Origin: Drosophila miranda
Lineage: Eukaryota > Arthropoda > Insecta > Diptera > Drosophilidae
DNA length: 64,000 nt
NCBI RefSeq assembly: GCF_003369915.1
Contig: NW_022881654.1
Location: forward strand, 124,001 to 188,000
Direction: 5' to 3'
Every line of letters begins with the position of its first letter. Position 1 is the stretch's first letter. Both the position numbers and the translations under genes were made by a program. This document shows positions 1 through 10,108 of the stretch, piece after piece. The notes beneath the pieces are model-generated. The model did not search any database and was not told the DNA's origin. It saw only the letters and a list, made by a program, of their open reading frames with translations.

Positions 1-2017
1 GCCCTCGGTGACAGGTTTCTCGATCTGGAGCGTCAGGTTGTTCGGACATGGTGGATGGATAGAGAGATGAGTTAGCAAATGAATTTTCTATTGTCAATAT
101 GGTAGGCGCATTGGTGTTCGGCTTGAGGTAATGATCGTGCCAATTGAGCAATGAGTTTGTAGCATACATTCATAAACCATCATCACCACCTCCCTAAGAA
201 CGTACTGCACGTTGCGTTGCGTACCCTTGTGTCTGTCTACATTCTCTTCGGAAAGAGGAAAGGGTCTAAAAACTAAAGGGGGGGTTTTATTCTGTGCTTG
301 GGGAGGGCCCTTTATCTTCCAATCAGAGAGCCAGTTGCCATGAAGAGGCAATATTTATTGCCATACTTTCGGGGCTGTGGCCAGAATTCACTTGAATCGA
401 ATGCGCCGACAGGTGTCGCCACAGTGACTGACACAGTGAACAGTAGTTCGACTCTACACGCCATGTAGAAAGTAAAGTGCGAGTCGGGCAGAAATGCGAC
501 TCTGAAAAAGTAGCATCAAGGATGCCGTAAAGGATATGCAATTTTCTATCCCATGTACATAGAAAATATATGTCTGTGCAGACCAGCCACGGGGCAAGCA
601 ACGCACCAACGTCGGATGTACAATATTTTGATAAACTACTGCTTAAAAGATTTCCAAAAAGGGGAGAGATGAAGGTTAGGTTAGGGCCTTATTTACATAG
701 AATCTGTTCCATTAGCTGGCGCTATATGATTTTAGTTGGATCTGTTTTGATGGACTAAGTGGGTTCAAAGTTCAAGTGCCAGCCAGTCAAAGTGCAAAAG
801 ATCAATGGAAGTCGAATCGAGTCGAGTCGAATCGAGGGCATACTTGGACAGAACACACTCAAACGCGGCGCCGTTTCCCTTCACTGGGTTTCGGCACCAA
901 TTAGATGAAACTTAGCTTTGATCAACGATTATTAAGCAGTAGTATAGGATCATATACGATAGATAGATTGTCTCGATTGCACTTTGAGCGCTGCCGTGGG
1001 TGAGATATTGAGCGATTGATTGGCGGTTATTTGGAGATTAAAGGCATTGCAGTCGAATCGCCGTGAAGGGGGGTTGGTGTTGTGGGTGGGGGGGGAGTTG
1101 GATTCTGGTTTCTGGTTATTGTTGTGTTAATGGGCAATAAAAACACACACATGAACGCACATCGTAACGTTTTGTTTTTACATAGAAATCCTACCTCACA
1201 GACACCCGAAAAGGTATTTGTCTTATTTGATTAATATATTATATATATTTGTTTGTATTTTCAGTTATTTTCGGTTATCGTTCGGTTGTAGTTGTTGTTG
1301 TTATTGTTGGTTATTGTTGGTCATTATCGTTTTACAGACATTATAATTAGTTTTGGTGTTAATTAAAGAAAAAGCAAGAAATATATGGAAAATATAAGAC
1401 AGTTTTAGTACACACGTGTTGGCATTGCGAAATGAACAAAACATAGGGATAACAATGTTGAATGTTACAAATGTCACAATGCACATCACACTTGGCCGCT
1501 GCCGGTCGTTGTTGGATGTTGGATGCGCGATAAAACCAAAGCAAACAATGGGGGCTGTATGGGGATGTATATGTCCGCCCAATGGATGCTTACCTGTACA
1601 CAGGGCTTGCAGAGGTTGACGCACAGGCCGTCGGAGTCCTTGGAATAGTGCTCGACCAGCTCCTGCAGGGTTCTACGGGCCGAAAGGATAGGATAAATGT
1701 CCAAGTACAGTGTGTACTCCGCACTCACCTGAATGTTGTGCGTCTGGCAATGAAGAAGCCGCCCTCGTCCAGTTGCCTGATGCGATAGTGCTTGACCGTG
1801 TCGCCATCGCGCACTGCAAAAGAGCATTCACAGTGTATAGTATAGTATACGAACATTAGAGTACAACAATTATAAATGCCTGGTTCGGCACGCACCTGAT
1901 AGCGAATAGTCGTTGTGTCGGCTCTCGGAATCACGAATTAAAAATGCACCGTGCTCGTTCTCTGGCAGTAGAAGTTTTTTCTCAGCCTCAATGCGTTTGA
2001 TTTTGCGGAAGTACCAG
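1..2017 (-). CDS. Src42A: Src42A, SH2-domain exons (partial gene, continues off the left edge)
   Basis: This is a cytoplasmic Src-family tyrosine kinase gene. Four coding segments are visible on the minus strand: 1896-2017, 1729-1813, 1594-1672 and 1-24 (cut by the window edge). Each has canonical borders: acceptors TTGCAG at 2018-2023, TTTGCAG at 1814-1820, CGTAG at 1673-1677 and CTCCAG at 25-30; donors GTGCG at 1891-1895, GTGAG at 1724-1728 and GTAAG at 1589-1593. The frame is open across all joins. The translation begins [11 protein letters not shown] and carries the phosphotyrosine-binding FLIRDSES motif, then [22 protein letters not shown] and the post-SH2 linker IEKPVTEG. The FLIRDSES and RIRQLDEGG wording fits Src42A and not Src64B. 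The SH3 exon expected upstream (higher coordinates) is not seen; the intron 5' of 2017 is filled with transposons. The kinase domain would lie left of position 1. The visible exons have no lesion, so this may still be functional or recently captured. Confidence 0.9.
25..1593 (-). other. Src42A intron, no gene seen
   Basis: This 1.57 kb stretch between the SH2-end exon and the next linker exon holds AT-rich sequence, short homopolymers and a GTTGTTGTTATTG microsatellite near 1290-1320. I see no coding region with family resemblance, no RNA gene and no transposon I can name. Confidence 0.6.
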
Positions 2018-2395
2018 CTGCAATGAACGCGCGAGAAAGAAATTATTATTACTGCTATATAGCTGATATATACATATGTATATGTAAAGCAAACATTTAG
2101 AGTTTATTAAGGAAACAGCCGCTCTATCGAGGTTACACCAGTCCCAGTCCCGCCTGATCATCAAGAGGTAGAGGCGGGGCGGGGCGAGGCGATAGACGTG
2201 GGTGGTCTGGACCTGCTCCCCCCTTCCCCCCACCTCCCCGCACTGTGAGTCATGTATCATCTGGAACGTGCCGACTTTTTTCAATGGCAAATTGCAAATT
2301 TTTTATTTTATTTTCTATCGCCATCTAGAGTTATAATATAATCATTATGCAATTAGGCTATAGAGGGGCTTAGAGACATACATATGTATACATTC
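2018..2395 (-). other. Src42A intron 5' of the SH2 exons, no gene seen
   Basis: The acceptor polypyrimidine side of the SH2 exon is followed by a C-rich patch near 2200-2245 and AT-rich DNA. Nothing coding is recognised. It ends where the transposon terminus at 2396 begins. Confidence 0.5.
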
Positions 2396-2406
2396 CACAG
2401 TGGGCC
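2396..2406 (+). repeat. RSS-like transposon terminus (CACAGTGGGCC)
   Basis: A CACAGTG heptamer is located 300 bp beyond the C-terminal end of the Transib-like transposase, at the position expected for the terminal inverted repeat. No partner was found on the other side, and I could not define a 5-bp target duplication. Confidence 0.45.
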
Positions 2407-2696
2407 AGCGATCCCATTTTTTGACGTAAATTAAAATAATAAAGCTAGAGACTTCAAATTTTGTACACAAAATATTATCGACGTGTATATATATATATCT
2501 TAATTTTAGACCGATCCGACCACGCCCACACCAAACGCCCATAAAAGAAAAGATTCGCTAATATTGATTTTTAACACGTAGTCCATTATGATAGAATATG
2601 TTATTAAAATTCTTAAAAATTTATATTTTTACACTTAAACTTAATACTTAGAGGGTGATGAATGTTGAAGTTTTTCAAAGTACAACGAATTTATTA

Positions 2697-4076
2697 TTAA
2701 TCTTCTTCCACATCTATTTCTATTGATAATGAATTTTCATTATCGGAATCCGATTCGTCACTTTCACACATACCAGAATAAGTATCAGTTTCTAGGGAAG
2801 CATTATTGTTATAAAAAATATTTTCAAAACATGGTGTTTCTAAAAGTTCAATAACAGCTTTCGGCAATGGATCCTTTTTATTTCCACCCAATCTTTTTGT
2901 CAGATAGATGCTCGATACAAGAGGATCAGAGGAATCCATTGCTCTTTGGAAAACATCTGTCATATTGTTGCGTCGTGAATCCTTTCGAGCATGTAATCGT
3001 CTGTCACTCTTATAGTATTTATTGCGTGCTTCCGAAGCGTTTTCTCCAAGAACACCTACTGGCAGTACTGATGCTTCTATTATTTCGAAACCGTGAATTA
3101 AAACTTTATGAACTGTTGCCGACATCGGAAACCATGAGTACAAGGACATATATAGTGTAACTATTTATTGACAATATTTTTTAAATAGTTTTGCATCAAT
3201 TGACAGCTGGCAGGAAATCGCAATTAAAATGTTTTGAAAATATGTGATGAGAGACTCATCAATACCTAAGATTTGAGCGAATAGCTTAGCTTTTGAAAAG
3301 GCTTTTCTTGCTGTGTTGCCGTCCTTGGTGTTTCCACTTCCATTTTGTTTAGGCTTGTCGACATGTAGAGCCATATTCCTCCACATCTTCTCCTGTATGA
3401 GCTTTTACTTTTTCGCCATTTCTTTTTTTCCATTTTCATCTCTAACTTGCCATTTTTCGAGTCCAGTTCTATAAGCAATTTTAAGAACAAACTCAAAAAA
3501 TCGAATCCATGCATGAAGTGGACTCATGCCACATTGTAATGTTCCATGTCTAGGCTTAAATTTCGGTGAATCCATATTTCCACTTTCCATGAAATCTTTT
3601 GGACTTGCTCTACAGATGGGACATAATTGGCAAGATTTAGTTTCAGCCAAAATGTTAAAAACTTTCCCGTCTAAAAGTGTCATATGCAGATTATATTTTA
3701 CTGTTATGTTTCTTCCATTTATAAATGTGCAGACATATGAAGATAAATCTTTAATTTGATCGTCCAAATTTTTTTTTTCTACGATAATATGGTCTTTAGT
3801 CTCTTTAACAAATTCAAGTTTGATTGGCCTACAAAATCTAATAGACTGAGGAGTACGATTTAGCCACAATATATTTCCAATATCATCCATTAATTTGAGA
3901 GGAACCATTGTTGTCGCGAAAAGGGATTGGTCAAAAACCATTAGATCGCTGACAAAAAAGTTTTTCTCCGTGCTTATTTTGTATGCCTTCGAAAATCCAA
4001 CTCGAAAGTGCTGCGGCGTTTCGATTATTCTCAATGTAAATACTGAGCAGCTTTTCATAAGTGAACTCCACCTCAC
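2697..4076 (-). pseudogene. Transib/RAG1-related transposase, frame-broken
   Basis: The protein is split over at least three frames (4076-3405, about 3514-3165, 3149-2697). It shows the family landmarks in order: LLDGKVFNIL followed by a CxxC zinc pair (CQLCPIC), LHAWIRFFEF, NTKDGNTARKAF, then WF.MSATVHKVLIHGFEII and LPVGVLGENASEARNK, ending in an acidic tail. The NDGNTAR and GENxSExxNK segments correspond to conserved RAG1/Transib core segments, the latter around the third catalytic acidic residue. The first catalytic aspartate region is missing or off the remaining fragment. It is not functional. Chapaev or another DDE family is the main alternative, but the CACAGTG terminus nearby favours Transib. 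Confidence 0.65.
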
Positions 4077-4252
4077 CTACAAATAAATTAAAATGCGCAC
4101 ACCGGCGCAAAATGGCGCAAAAACAAGTTTTAGGATTATTTTATACACAGCTTGCACTACAATATTACATAATTACTTTCTCGCACAATTGCGCACAAAA
4201 TTAGTTATTGACCATAAGAGACGGGCACATTGGTTAAGTATTCTCTACCTTT

Positions 4253-6870
4253 AGGTTAGGTTAGGTTAACCCGGACGGCCCTCAGCGGGGCCACGCATAG
4301 GCCAATATGGCCCTTAGTTATCCGGATGGGGGTGTGTATGAACCGTCGCGGGAGTGTTAACGTGCTTTTAAAAAGTCCCCGAGAATCGAGGTGTTTTTAG
4401 CATAGGCCAGCAGTTCCTGTGGCGTCCTTTTGGAGGCATCTTCCAGTGATGCCAACACTGGGGCGCCCAGGTATCTCCTCCTTGCCCTTGAGAGAGCCGG
4501 ACAGTTGCAGACGAGATGTTCCATTATCTTCGAGGTTCTGCAGGTGGTGGTACTCCTCCACCTGCTATCAGTCTGGTCTCTAGCCTGCTTCTCTAGATCG
4601 CCTTGCAGCGTTCTGAGGGAGACAGGCACGTTCTCGGTTCTCCTATTATCCAGCCCGACGCCTTCCTTAGCTAGTACGTCCGCCGCTTCGTTTCCTTCGA
4701 TGCCCTGGTGGCTGGGAACCCAATAGATCCGCACTGTCTTTGTCGTGCTTAGGATGTCTAATGCCTCCCTGCTCGCCAAGACACTTCTGGAACTGACCGC
4801 GGACGACTGCATGGATCTTATCGCCGCTTGGCTGTCGACGAATACGTTGACCGCATCGTGTGCTCGTTCTGTTAGGAGAGCGACCTCCGCTGCCTTCCCG
4901 ATGGCAAAAACTTCTGCCTGGAATATGCTGCATTGGTCCGGTAGCTTATACGACAGCCTTATCTCAGGGTCTGTACAGGGTCTTGGAGCCGTCTGTGTAT
5001 ATGTTGAGGTGCTCAGTTTGGTCCCTTCCAATTTTCCAGTCTTCAGGTCCCAAAGATGTGGTTGTTTTGACGTCAAGGCAAGTTTGGGGGGTCATGTAAT
5101 CAGTTGATCTGGTCATGTCCCTGCCAATTGAACTGTGCCCGTATCCTTGTATGGATAGGTTTCCTGATGCTATAAGGCGTTGTGCTGCCTTTCCCGCAAT
5201 CAGGCGAGTGTGAATGTCCAGGGGGTCGATTCCGATTATAGTTTCGAGTGCTTTTGTTGGGGTTGACCTCAGCGCCCCTGTAATACAGAGCAGAGCCTGT
5301 CGCTGAGTCTTTTCCATAAGCTTATGGTATGTCTTCTTTTCAATAGCCTGCCACCACACTAAGGCTCCATACAGCAGAGTTGGTCGCACCACCGAGATGT
5401 AGATCCAGTGCATTAGAGCAGGTGACAGGCCCCATGTGCTGCTGAGCATCTTCTTGGATGCATAAAGCGCAATGGTAGCCTTCTTCACCCTTTCCACTAC
5501 ATTGGGCCTCCATGCCAGCTTGCTGTCCAGTACTGTGCCTAGGTATTTCACCTGTGATTTTGGAGTCAGCCTAGTTTGGTAAATTTTCGGGGGGGGGGGG
5601 GGGGGGGGGGGGGGTCCATATCGGTACCTTGTACCTCTTGGTAAAGAGGATGAGGTCCGTCTGGTCCGCGTTGATACTGAGTCCTACATCTTCCGCCCAC
5701 TCACGTATCTCCCTGAGTGTACGTTCCATTATGGAGCTGAGGGTCGATGGACATACACCCGTAATAAGTATGCTTATATCATCTGCATAGGCTGTTATTT
5801 TTGGGGCCTTCCTTTCAAATCTCTTAATGAGGTCGTCGACCACCAAATTCCACAGTAGTGGCGATAGGACTCCACCCTGAGGTGTGCCTCTGTGTGCCCC
5901 CTTTACCATGGAAGCGGTGCCCCACTCCGATTGCACCCGTCTACAACTTAGGAGGTTTTTGATCCAGACGTTGATTGCAGGGTGTATGTTATTCGCTTCT
6001 AGGCGACTTGTTATTGCGGTTGTTGCCACGTTGTTGAATGCTCCTGAGATGTCCACAAATGCACCCAAAGCATTCTTTTTGTTGTGAAGGGCGCTCTCGA
6101 TGGTGGCTACTAGCGAGTGTAGTGCCGTCTCCACTGATTTCCCTTTAGTGTAGGCGTGTTGGTTTATTGACATCAGTCCCCCTACCTCATTCCTGATGTG
6201 TAAATCCAACAGCTTTTCTAGTGTTTTTAGTAGAAAGGAGGTAAGGCTTATCGGTCTGTAATCCTTGGGACTCACGTGGCTGCACTTTCCTGCCTTAGGG
6301 AGGAAGACAACCCTCGAGGTTCTCCATTGGATGGGGATATAGCCTGTACTTAGGCATGCTGAGTATATTGAGAAGAGCCATGGGGTAATAACCTCTTTGG
6401 TCAACTGCATCATGGCTGGGAATATCCCGTCCAGTCCTGGTGCTTTTATGGCCGCGAAGGAGTCTATGGCCCAGTGGATTCTCTTAGTGGTTAACAGACC
6501 TATTGGGGGGTGCTGTTCCTCAGTAGCTAGTTCCTGATGCTCCTTGGCGTCAGTGACCTCGGTGCATCCAGGGAAGTGCGCCTCCATTAGTGCTGTTAGG
6601 GCTTCTTTACTGCCCTCTGTCCACTGTCCGTTGTCTAGTTTTAGTTGGCTCTGTACTGTGGGCTGCTTTGAGAGCAGCTTCCGGAGCCTAGCGGTTTCGG
6701 GCACTTTCTCAATGTTGGAGCAGAAGTTTCTCCACGGGTTCCTTTGTGCCTTACGTATTTCCTTCTTGTAGCTCCTAAGTAGGATTTTATATTCCTCATT
6801 GACAATCTCTTCGTTCGCTTGTTTGGCGATCTTGAAGAATTCCTTGATGTTGTTCCTTTGGAGAGAGAGA
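4253..6870 (-). mobile_element. LOA-clade non-LTR retrotransposon (LINE), 5'-truncated
   Basis: The remnant consists of a reverse-transcriptase part, an RNase H part and a short 3' UTR ending near an AACCTAACCTAACC run at 4253-4270. There is no ORF1 and no endonuclease domain; the copy starts in the linker ahead of RT. The combination of RT with a C-terminal RNase H and its particular motifs fits the LOA/I group, which includes the Bilbo and TRIM elements of obscura-group flies. It inserted next to, or into, the Transib remnant at about 4246 and is joined on the other side to a DINE-1 tail. Confidence 0.75.
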
Positions 6871-6900
6871 TTTGAATTTGAGGTATGATTATTATTATTA
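4357..6900 (-). pseudogene. LOA-type pol: reverse transcriptase plus RNase H, frameshifted
   Basis: The RT part (about 6870-5615) reads without a stop through the fingers motifs, DYRPISLTSFLLKTLE, an A-motif variant (AFVDISGAFNNV), the GTPQGGVLSPLLWNLVVDDL block and the catalytic AYADD near 5772-5795. The frame is destroyed at the poly-G run (5589-5614) and resumes as VKYLGTVLDSKLAWRPN. A thumb/linker region and RNase H follow, with IYTDGSK, the E of IFQAEVFAI, VDSQAAI and the terminal WVPSHQGIEGNEAAD. A further frame change lies near 5000. The first codons of the open frame at 6971-6900 are not LINE at all but the reverse of the adjoining DINE-1 tail. The copy is dead. Confidence 0.8.
5589..5614. 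repeat. 26-base poly-G homopolymer
   Basis: An uninterrupted run of 26 G lies inside the LINE coding region (26 C on the sense strand, translated as a proline run). It causes the loss of frame between RT and the downstream part. Long poly-G is unstable, so its true length could differ in the molecule. Confidence 0.95.
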
Positions 6901-7040
6901 TTTCTGTCTCTCTCGCACGCACTCTTTGTCGTGTCGTTTAATATTAGCGGCGTCTGCCGGAGGAAAGCCATACTGAATTAGTATCGGGTATAACTGTAGA
7001 GTTGCGGTGTCCGCAGCAACTCACAACGTTCCCCCTCGTT
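6899..7040 (+). mobile_element. DINE-1/ISY-type Helitron, 3'-terminal fragment
   Basis: This matches the tail of the copy at 10109-11204: a TCTCTCTCGCACGCACTC stretch, TAGTATCGGGTATAAC, the imperfect hairpin GAGTTGCGG-TGT-CCGCAGCAACTC (about 7000-7022) and the end CGTTCCCCCTCGTT. A hairpin close to the 3' end is the Helitron signature. It joins the LINE on one side and directly abuts the head of the next DINE copy. Confidence 0.75.
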
Positions 7041-7714
7041 ATACCCGATACTCAAAATGAGTATTGGGGTATATTAGATTTGTGGTAAAAGTGGATGTGT
7101 GTAACGTCCAGAAGGAATCGTTTCCGACCCCATAAAGTATATATATTCTTGATCAGCATCAATAGCCGAGTCGATTGAGCCATGTCTGTCTGTCCGTCTG
7201 TCCGTCCGTCCGTCTGTCCGTCTGTCCGTCCGTCCGTCTGTCCGTCCCCTTCAGCGCCTAGTGCTCAAAGACTATAAGAGCTAGAGCAACGATGTTTTGT
7301 ATCCAGACTTCTGTGATATGTCACTGCTACAAGAATATTTCAAAACTTTGCCCCGCCCACTTCCGCCCCCACAAAGGGCGAAAATCTGTGGCATCCACAA
7401 TTTCGACGATACGAGAAAACTAAAAACGCAGAATCGTAGAAGATGATTATATCTTCTGCGAAATCTGAACCAGATCGTATAATTATTATAGCCAGAATCA
7501 AGAAAACAATTTAATTTTTTCTTGCCCTGTCTCTCTCTAACACACACGTAGCATAGCCGGCTTTGCTTAGAGTAAAACATTAGCGCCTAGATCTCATAGA
7601 CTATAAAAGCTAGAGCAACCAAATTTGGTATCCACACTCCTAATATATCGGACCGAGACGAGTTTGTTTCAAAATTTCGCCACACTCCCTTCCGCCCCCA
7701 CAAAGGACGAAAAT
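7040..7714 (+). mobile_element. DINE-1/ISY-type Helitron, 5' head and body, 3'-truncated
   Basis: It starts with TATACCCGATACTCAAAATG, a short inverted pair with GAGTATTGGG, followed by the family's conserved TTTCCGACCCCATAAAGTAT and CTTGATCAGCATCAATAGCC blocks. A (TCTG/TCCG)n tract at 7186-7247 and the body repeats with CGCCCCCACAAAGG follow. It is interrupted at about 7714 where gypsy-like gag sequence begins. It is non-coding. Confidence 0.8.
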
Positions 7715-7719
7715 GAAGG

Positions 7720-8554
7720 ACGAAATGAAGTCCTCAATCGACATACCAGCCTTTCCCGTAAACCGCAGTTTCCAATTAGACATTATCTGGCTAACACGAT
7801 CTGCCCGAAGGGATGAAGCGGAGGAACCTGTGGAAACTCCTGAGCCAACATTACGGGTTTGCCCCAAATTCGAGGGTGACGAACTATTTCCCGATTGATT
7901 AATCCCCGGCACTGGTACCTGTTCACTAGTGGACAGCCGAAAAAGTTGCTCGATCGTTTGCTGTTCTAGTTCTGCTACCGGTTGCATCCGAGCTGCATTT
8001 ATGTTCGGGGAGGGTACAGATGCCGTACTTTGAAGTCCATCGGAAATGGCTCGAACTAGCCGGTTAGTTTGATCAGCCATGCTGGTCGCCAAAATTCGGG
8101 TTTGCTCTACCATAGCTACTCTAATCGCGTCCACTATGGACTGCTGTATAGTTTTCGCCATAGTGGCCTGATTCTGTTGAGCGTCGACGGAGATTGGAGA
8201 CCTGTTGGCATTCTCTGAGTTAGCCATCTCAAGAGGGCTTAACGCTTTAACTCTTTTGCTTTGACTTCTAGTCTGAAGGGACTGAGTAACAGATGGCATT
8301 CGTGCTCTAGACGTAGACGGACCAATGGGACTAAGATTCTCAGCTGAGGCCGATGTGATGTTCAGGTCTTGCTGACAAGTGCGACACTTCCGTTTGTTAC
8401 CACTTTTAGCGGTGAAGCACACTCTGTGGAAGGTGTGCCCACAACTGGCCGACAATAGTTGTACCTGGTAAACGATTACTTCGGAGCAAATTTGGCAATG
8501 TTTCCCCGTATCTTCTGAGAGGGCTAAATTCTCCGCACTACGAGACACCACCAT
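7720..8554 (-). pseudogene. gag: Element H gag, N-terminal half with RING-like Cys/His module
   Basis: The frame is open from the ATG at 8554 to the DINE junction. Near the N-terminus (about residues 19-60) it has CQIC, then CGH, HRVC and CRTC, a complete C-x2-C / C-x-H / H-x2-C / C-x2-C pattern resembling a RING finger. A low-complexity Ser/Gln/Asn-rich stretch follows, then RADRVSQIMSNWKLRF and MSIEDF, which align with the DKVAHILNSWKLRF / LSIDNF start of the capsid region in element G. The rest of capsid, nucleocapsid and pol are missing. The terminal 20 or so codons derive from DINE-1. Confidence 0.7.
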
Positions 8555-9330
8555 TTCGGTTTGGGCACCACCAAGTATGAATATATTAGATATATATAGC
8601 AAATGCAAAAAAAATAATACAAAAAAAGTCACAGTCAATAGATATAGATATATGTAGATATCAAAACAGTTTAGGAGCCCAATCGTTTTTTGGGTAGGAA
8701 TAGAGTAAAGCGGATTGCATTGTTTTCGGGTAGGGAAGGGAGAGGAATGGGGTAATCTACTTATAACTGAAATCTGCCTCACAAGTTAGGTCCGTGGCAG
8801 GATAAATAATCCCTCATCCAGCGAAATCTAAAAGGTCAGATCAGAAGTATTGGGGCTGAGAAAGGTGCTGGATTAGTTCCACTAATCATCAGGTAGTATG
8901 GGAGTCCGATGTCACCTAGGCTTACCGAGGCTTGCAACCTCAGTAATCTTCTCAGGGGTTCCTCGGGACAGCCAAAACCCAGTTAATTAGGGGCAATCTT
9001 CGTAGAATTTCATCCTAAACGATTTGGAATGCGCTCTCCTTTCCAGCAGTAGTGTTCTCGCTTAGCTCCTATAACAATCTTCGACTAGTTGATAGGCTTA
9101 GCTCGACCCACGGAGTTATACCCAATATCAGTTATAACACTTCCAGTGTATCGGACCTACTGCACGCCAATATACCCTGCACGATACTAGGCCCTGTAGG
9201 CCATGATGAGCTTACACGGATCCACAGTATCCACTGGATAAGTTGCAAAAAAAAAAACGGTCTAGCAAGGATAAAAATCAGGTGTTACTTTTGACCAAGT
9301 TATTTCTTTAAATGGGGCAAGCCGGATCTG

Positions 9331-9348
9331 GCCTCACGTTGGGCGCCA
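9331..9348 (-). other. Primer-binding site of element H (tRNA-Lys type)
   Basis: On the minus strand it reads TGGCGCCCAACGTGAGGC, one base different from the PBS of element G. It lies 12 bases inside the LTR end at 9361. Confidence 0.75.
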
Positions 9349-9360
9349 AAATAAGATAAA

Positions 9361-10108
9361 TGTAGCATATCACATGCAACGATTGTTGTGTGTGGCGGTG
9401 CCACTCGAGCTGGTCGGGGGTGTATCGGGCAGGACTGGTGCACGCGCTGGCTCCGGCTGTATGATCGGTAGTATGGGGGGGGGGTTCCTATACTGGTCCT
9501 TTCCTATACGTGCTCGCGTCGATGCCTTATCTTATTATTTTTGTTCGCGTGCAATACCTTGCGTATGACCGTATGACTAGTGTTAGGGGGTTGGGGAAGG
9601 AGGATGAGGAGGCTGGGGGAATTAGAAGGGACAAAGGAATTAAGGGGACAGGGAAGTGGGCTTCCGCGTTGCATATCCGAACCGACGGGTAGCTGTGCTG
9701 GTGTTGGATGCAACAGCCATGGCCCTCCCAACCTTGATCATCCTAATTCCGAAGAAAATATGGCTTATGGATGATCGCTTTTCTCGCCGGGGGTCATACC
9801 TCACTCTCCCTCATCGATCCCTGCATGGCTCCTAAACAAAAATCTTCTAACAAATCATTTCCAAATCATTAACAATATTTATTTTTAACGATAGTGCCTA
9901 AAGCTAAATACATGGGTAGAAAGAAAATGATATATAGTTATGGGTTGAGTATAAGCTAGGGCAATAAGAGAATTAAAACTATAGGAATAATAATTTTAAA
10001 TAATAGGAATAAAATATATGATCTCAAAAACAGATGGTAGGGTACTGGGAATAATTTCATGAATATTTAACTAGGAACTTTTGTAATTTAAGATTAATGC
10101 AAAAGTAA
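9361..10108 (-). repeat. Element H LTR, truncated
   Basis: The LTR begins TGTAGCAT in plus orientation (ending ATGCTACA in the sense of the element). It continues for about 750 bases of non-coding DNA until the DINE-1 copy starts. The outer terminus is not visible, so the length is a minimum. Confidence 0.5.

Larger units (their letters stand above)
2396..4246 (-). mobile_element. Transib-like DNA transposon remnant
   Basis: The element contains a broken transposase (2697-4076) and, at its low-coordinate end, the sequence CACAGTGGGCC at 2396-2406. Transib termini start with a CAC-R-GTG-type heptamer, the same motif as the RAG recombination-signal heptamer. The matching inverted terminus on the other side is not found; the element appears to be cut off at about 4246 where the LINE begins, so the N-terminal part of the transposase and the second terminus are missing. 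It sits in the same orientation as Src42A, in or next to its intron. Confidence 0.6.
7715..10108 (-). mobile_element. Gypsy-like LTR retrotransposon H, 5' end only
   Basis: The minus-strand order is partial LTR (9361-10108), tRNA-Lys-type primer-binding site (9331-9348), untranslated leader (about 8555-9330) and gag N-terminus (8554-7720). Everything downstream of gag is lost at the DINE junction, and the LTR is cut by the DINE at 10109. The LTR 3' end reads ...GCTACA, the complement of the TGTAGC that opens the LTR of element G, so H and G belong to related families. Confidence 0.7.

Noticed and set aside
4253..4270. AACCTAACCTAACC run resembling telomeric repeats
   Set aside because: Drosophila does not use such telomere repeats, and the run sits at the 3' end of the LINE, where short tandem tails are common.
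7186..7247. TCTG/TCCG repeat clusters as a CRISPR-like or separate satellite feature
   Set aside because: These are the internal microsatellites typical of every DINE-1/ISY copy (also at 10227, 13237, 33588 and 47046).
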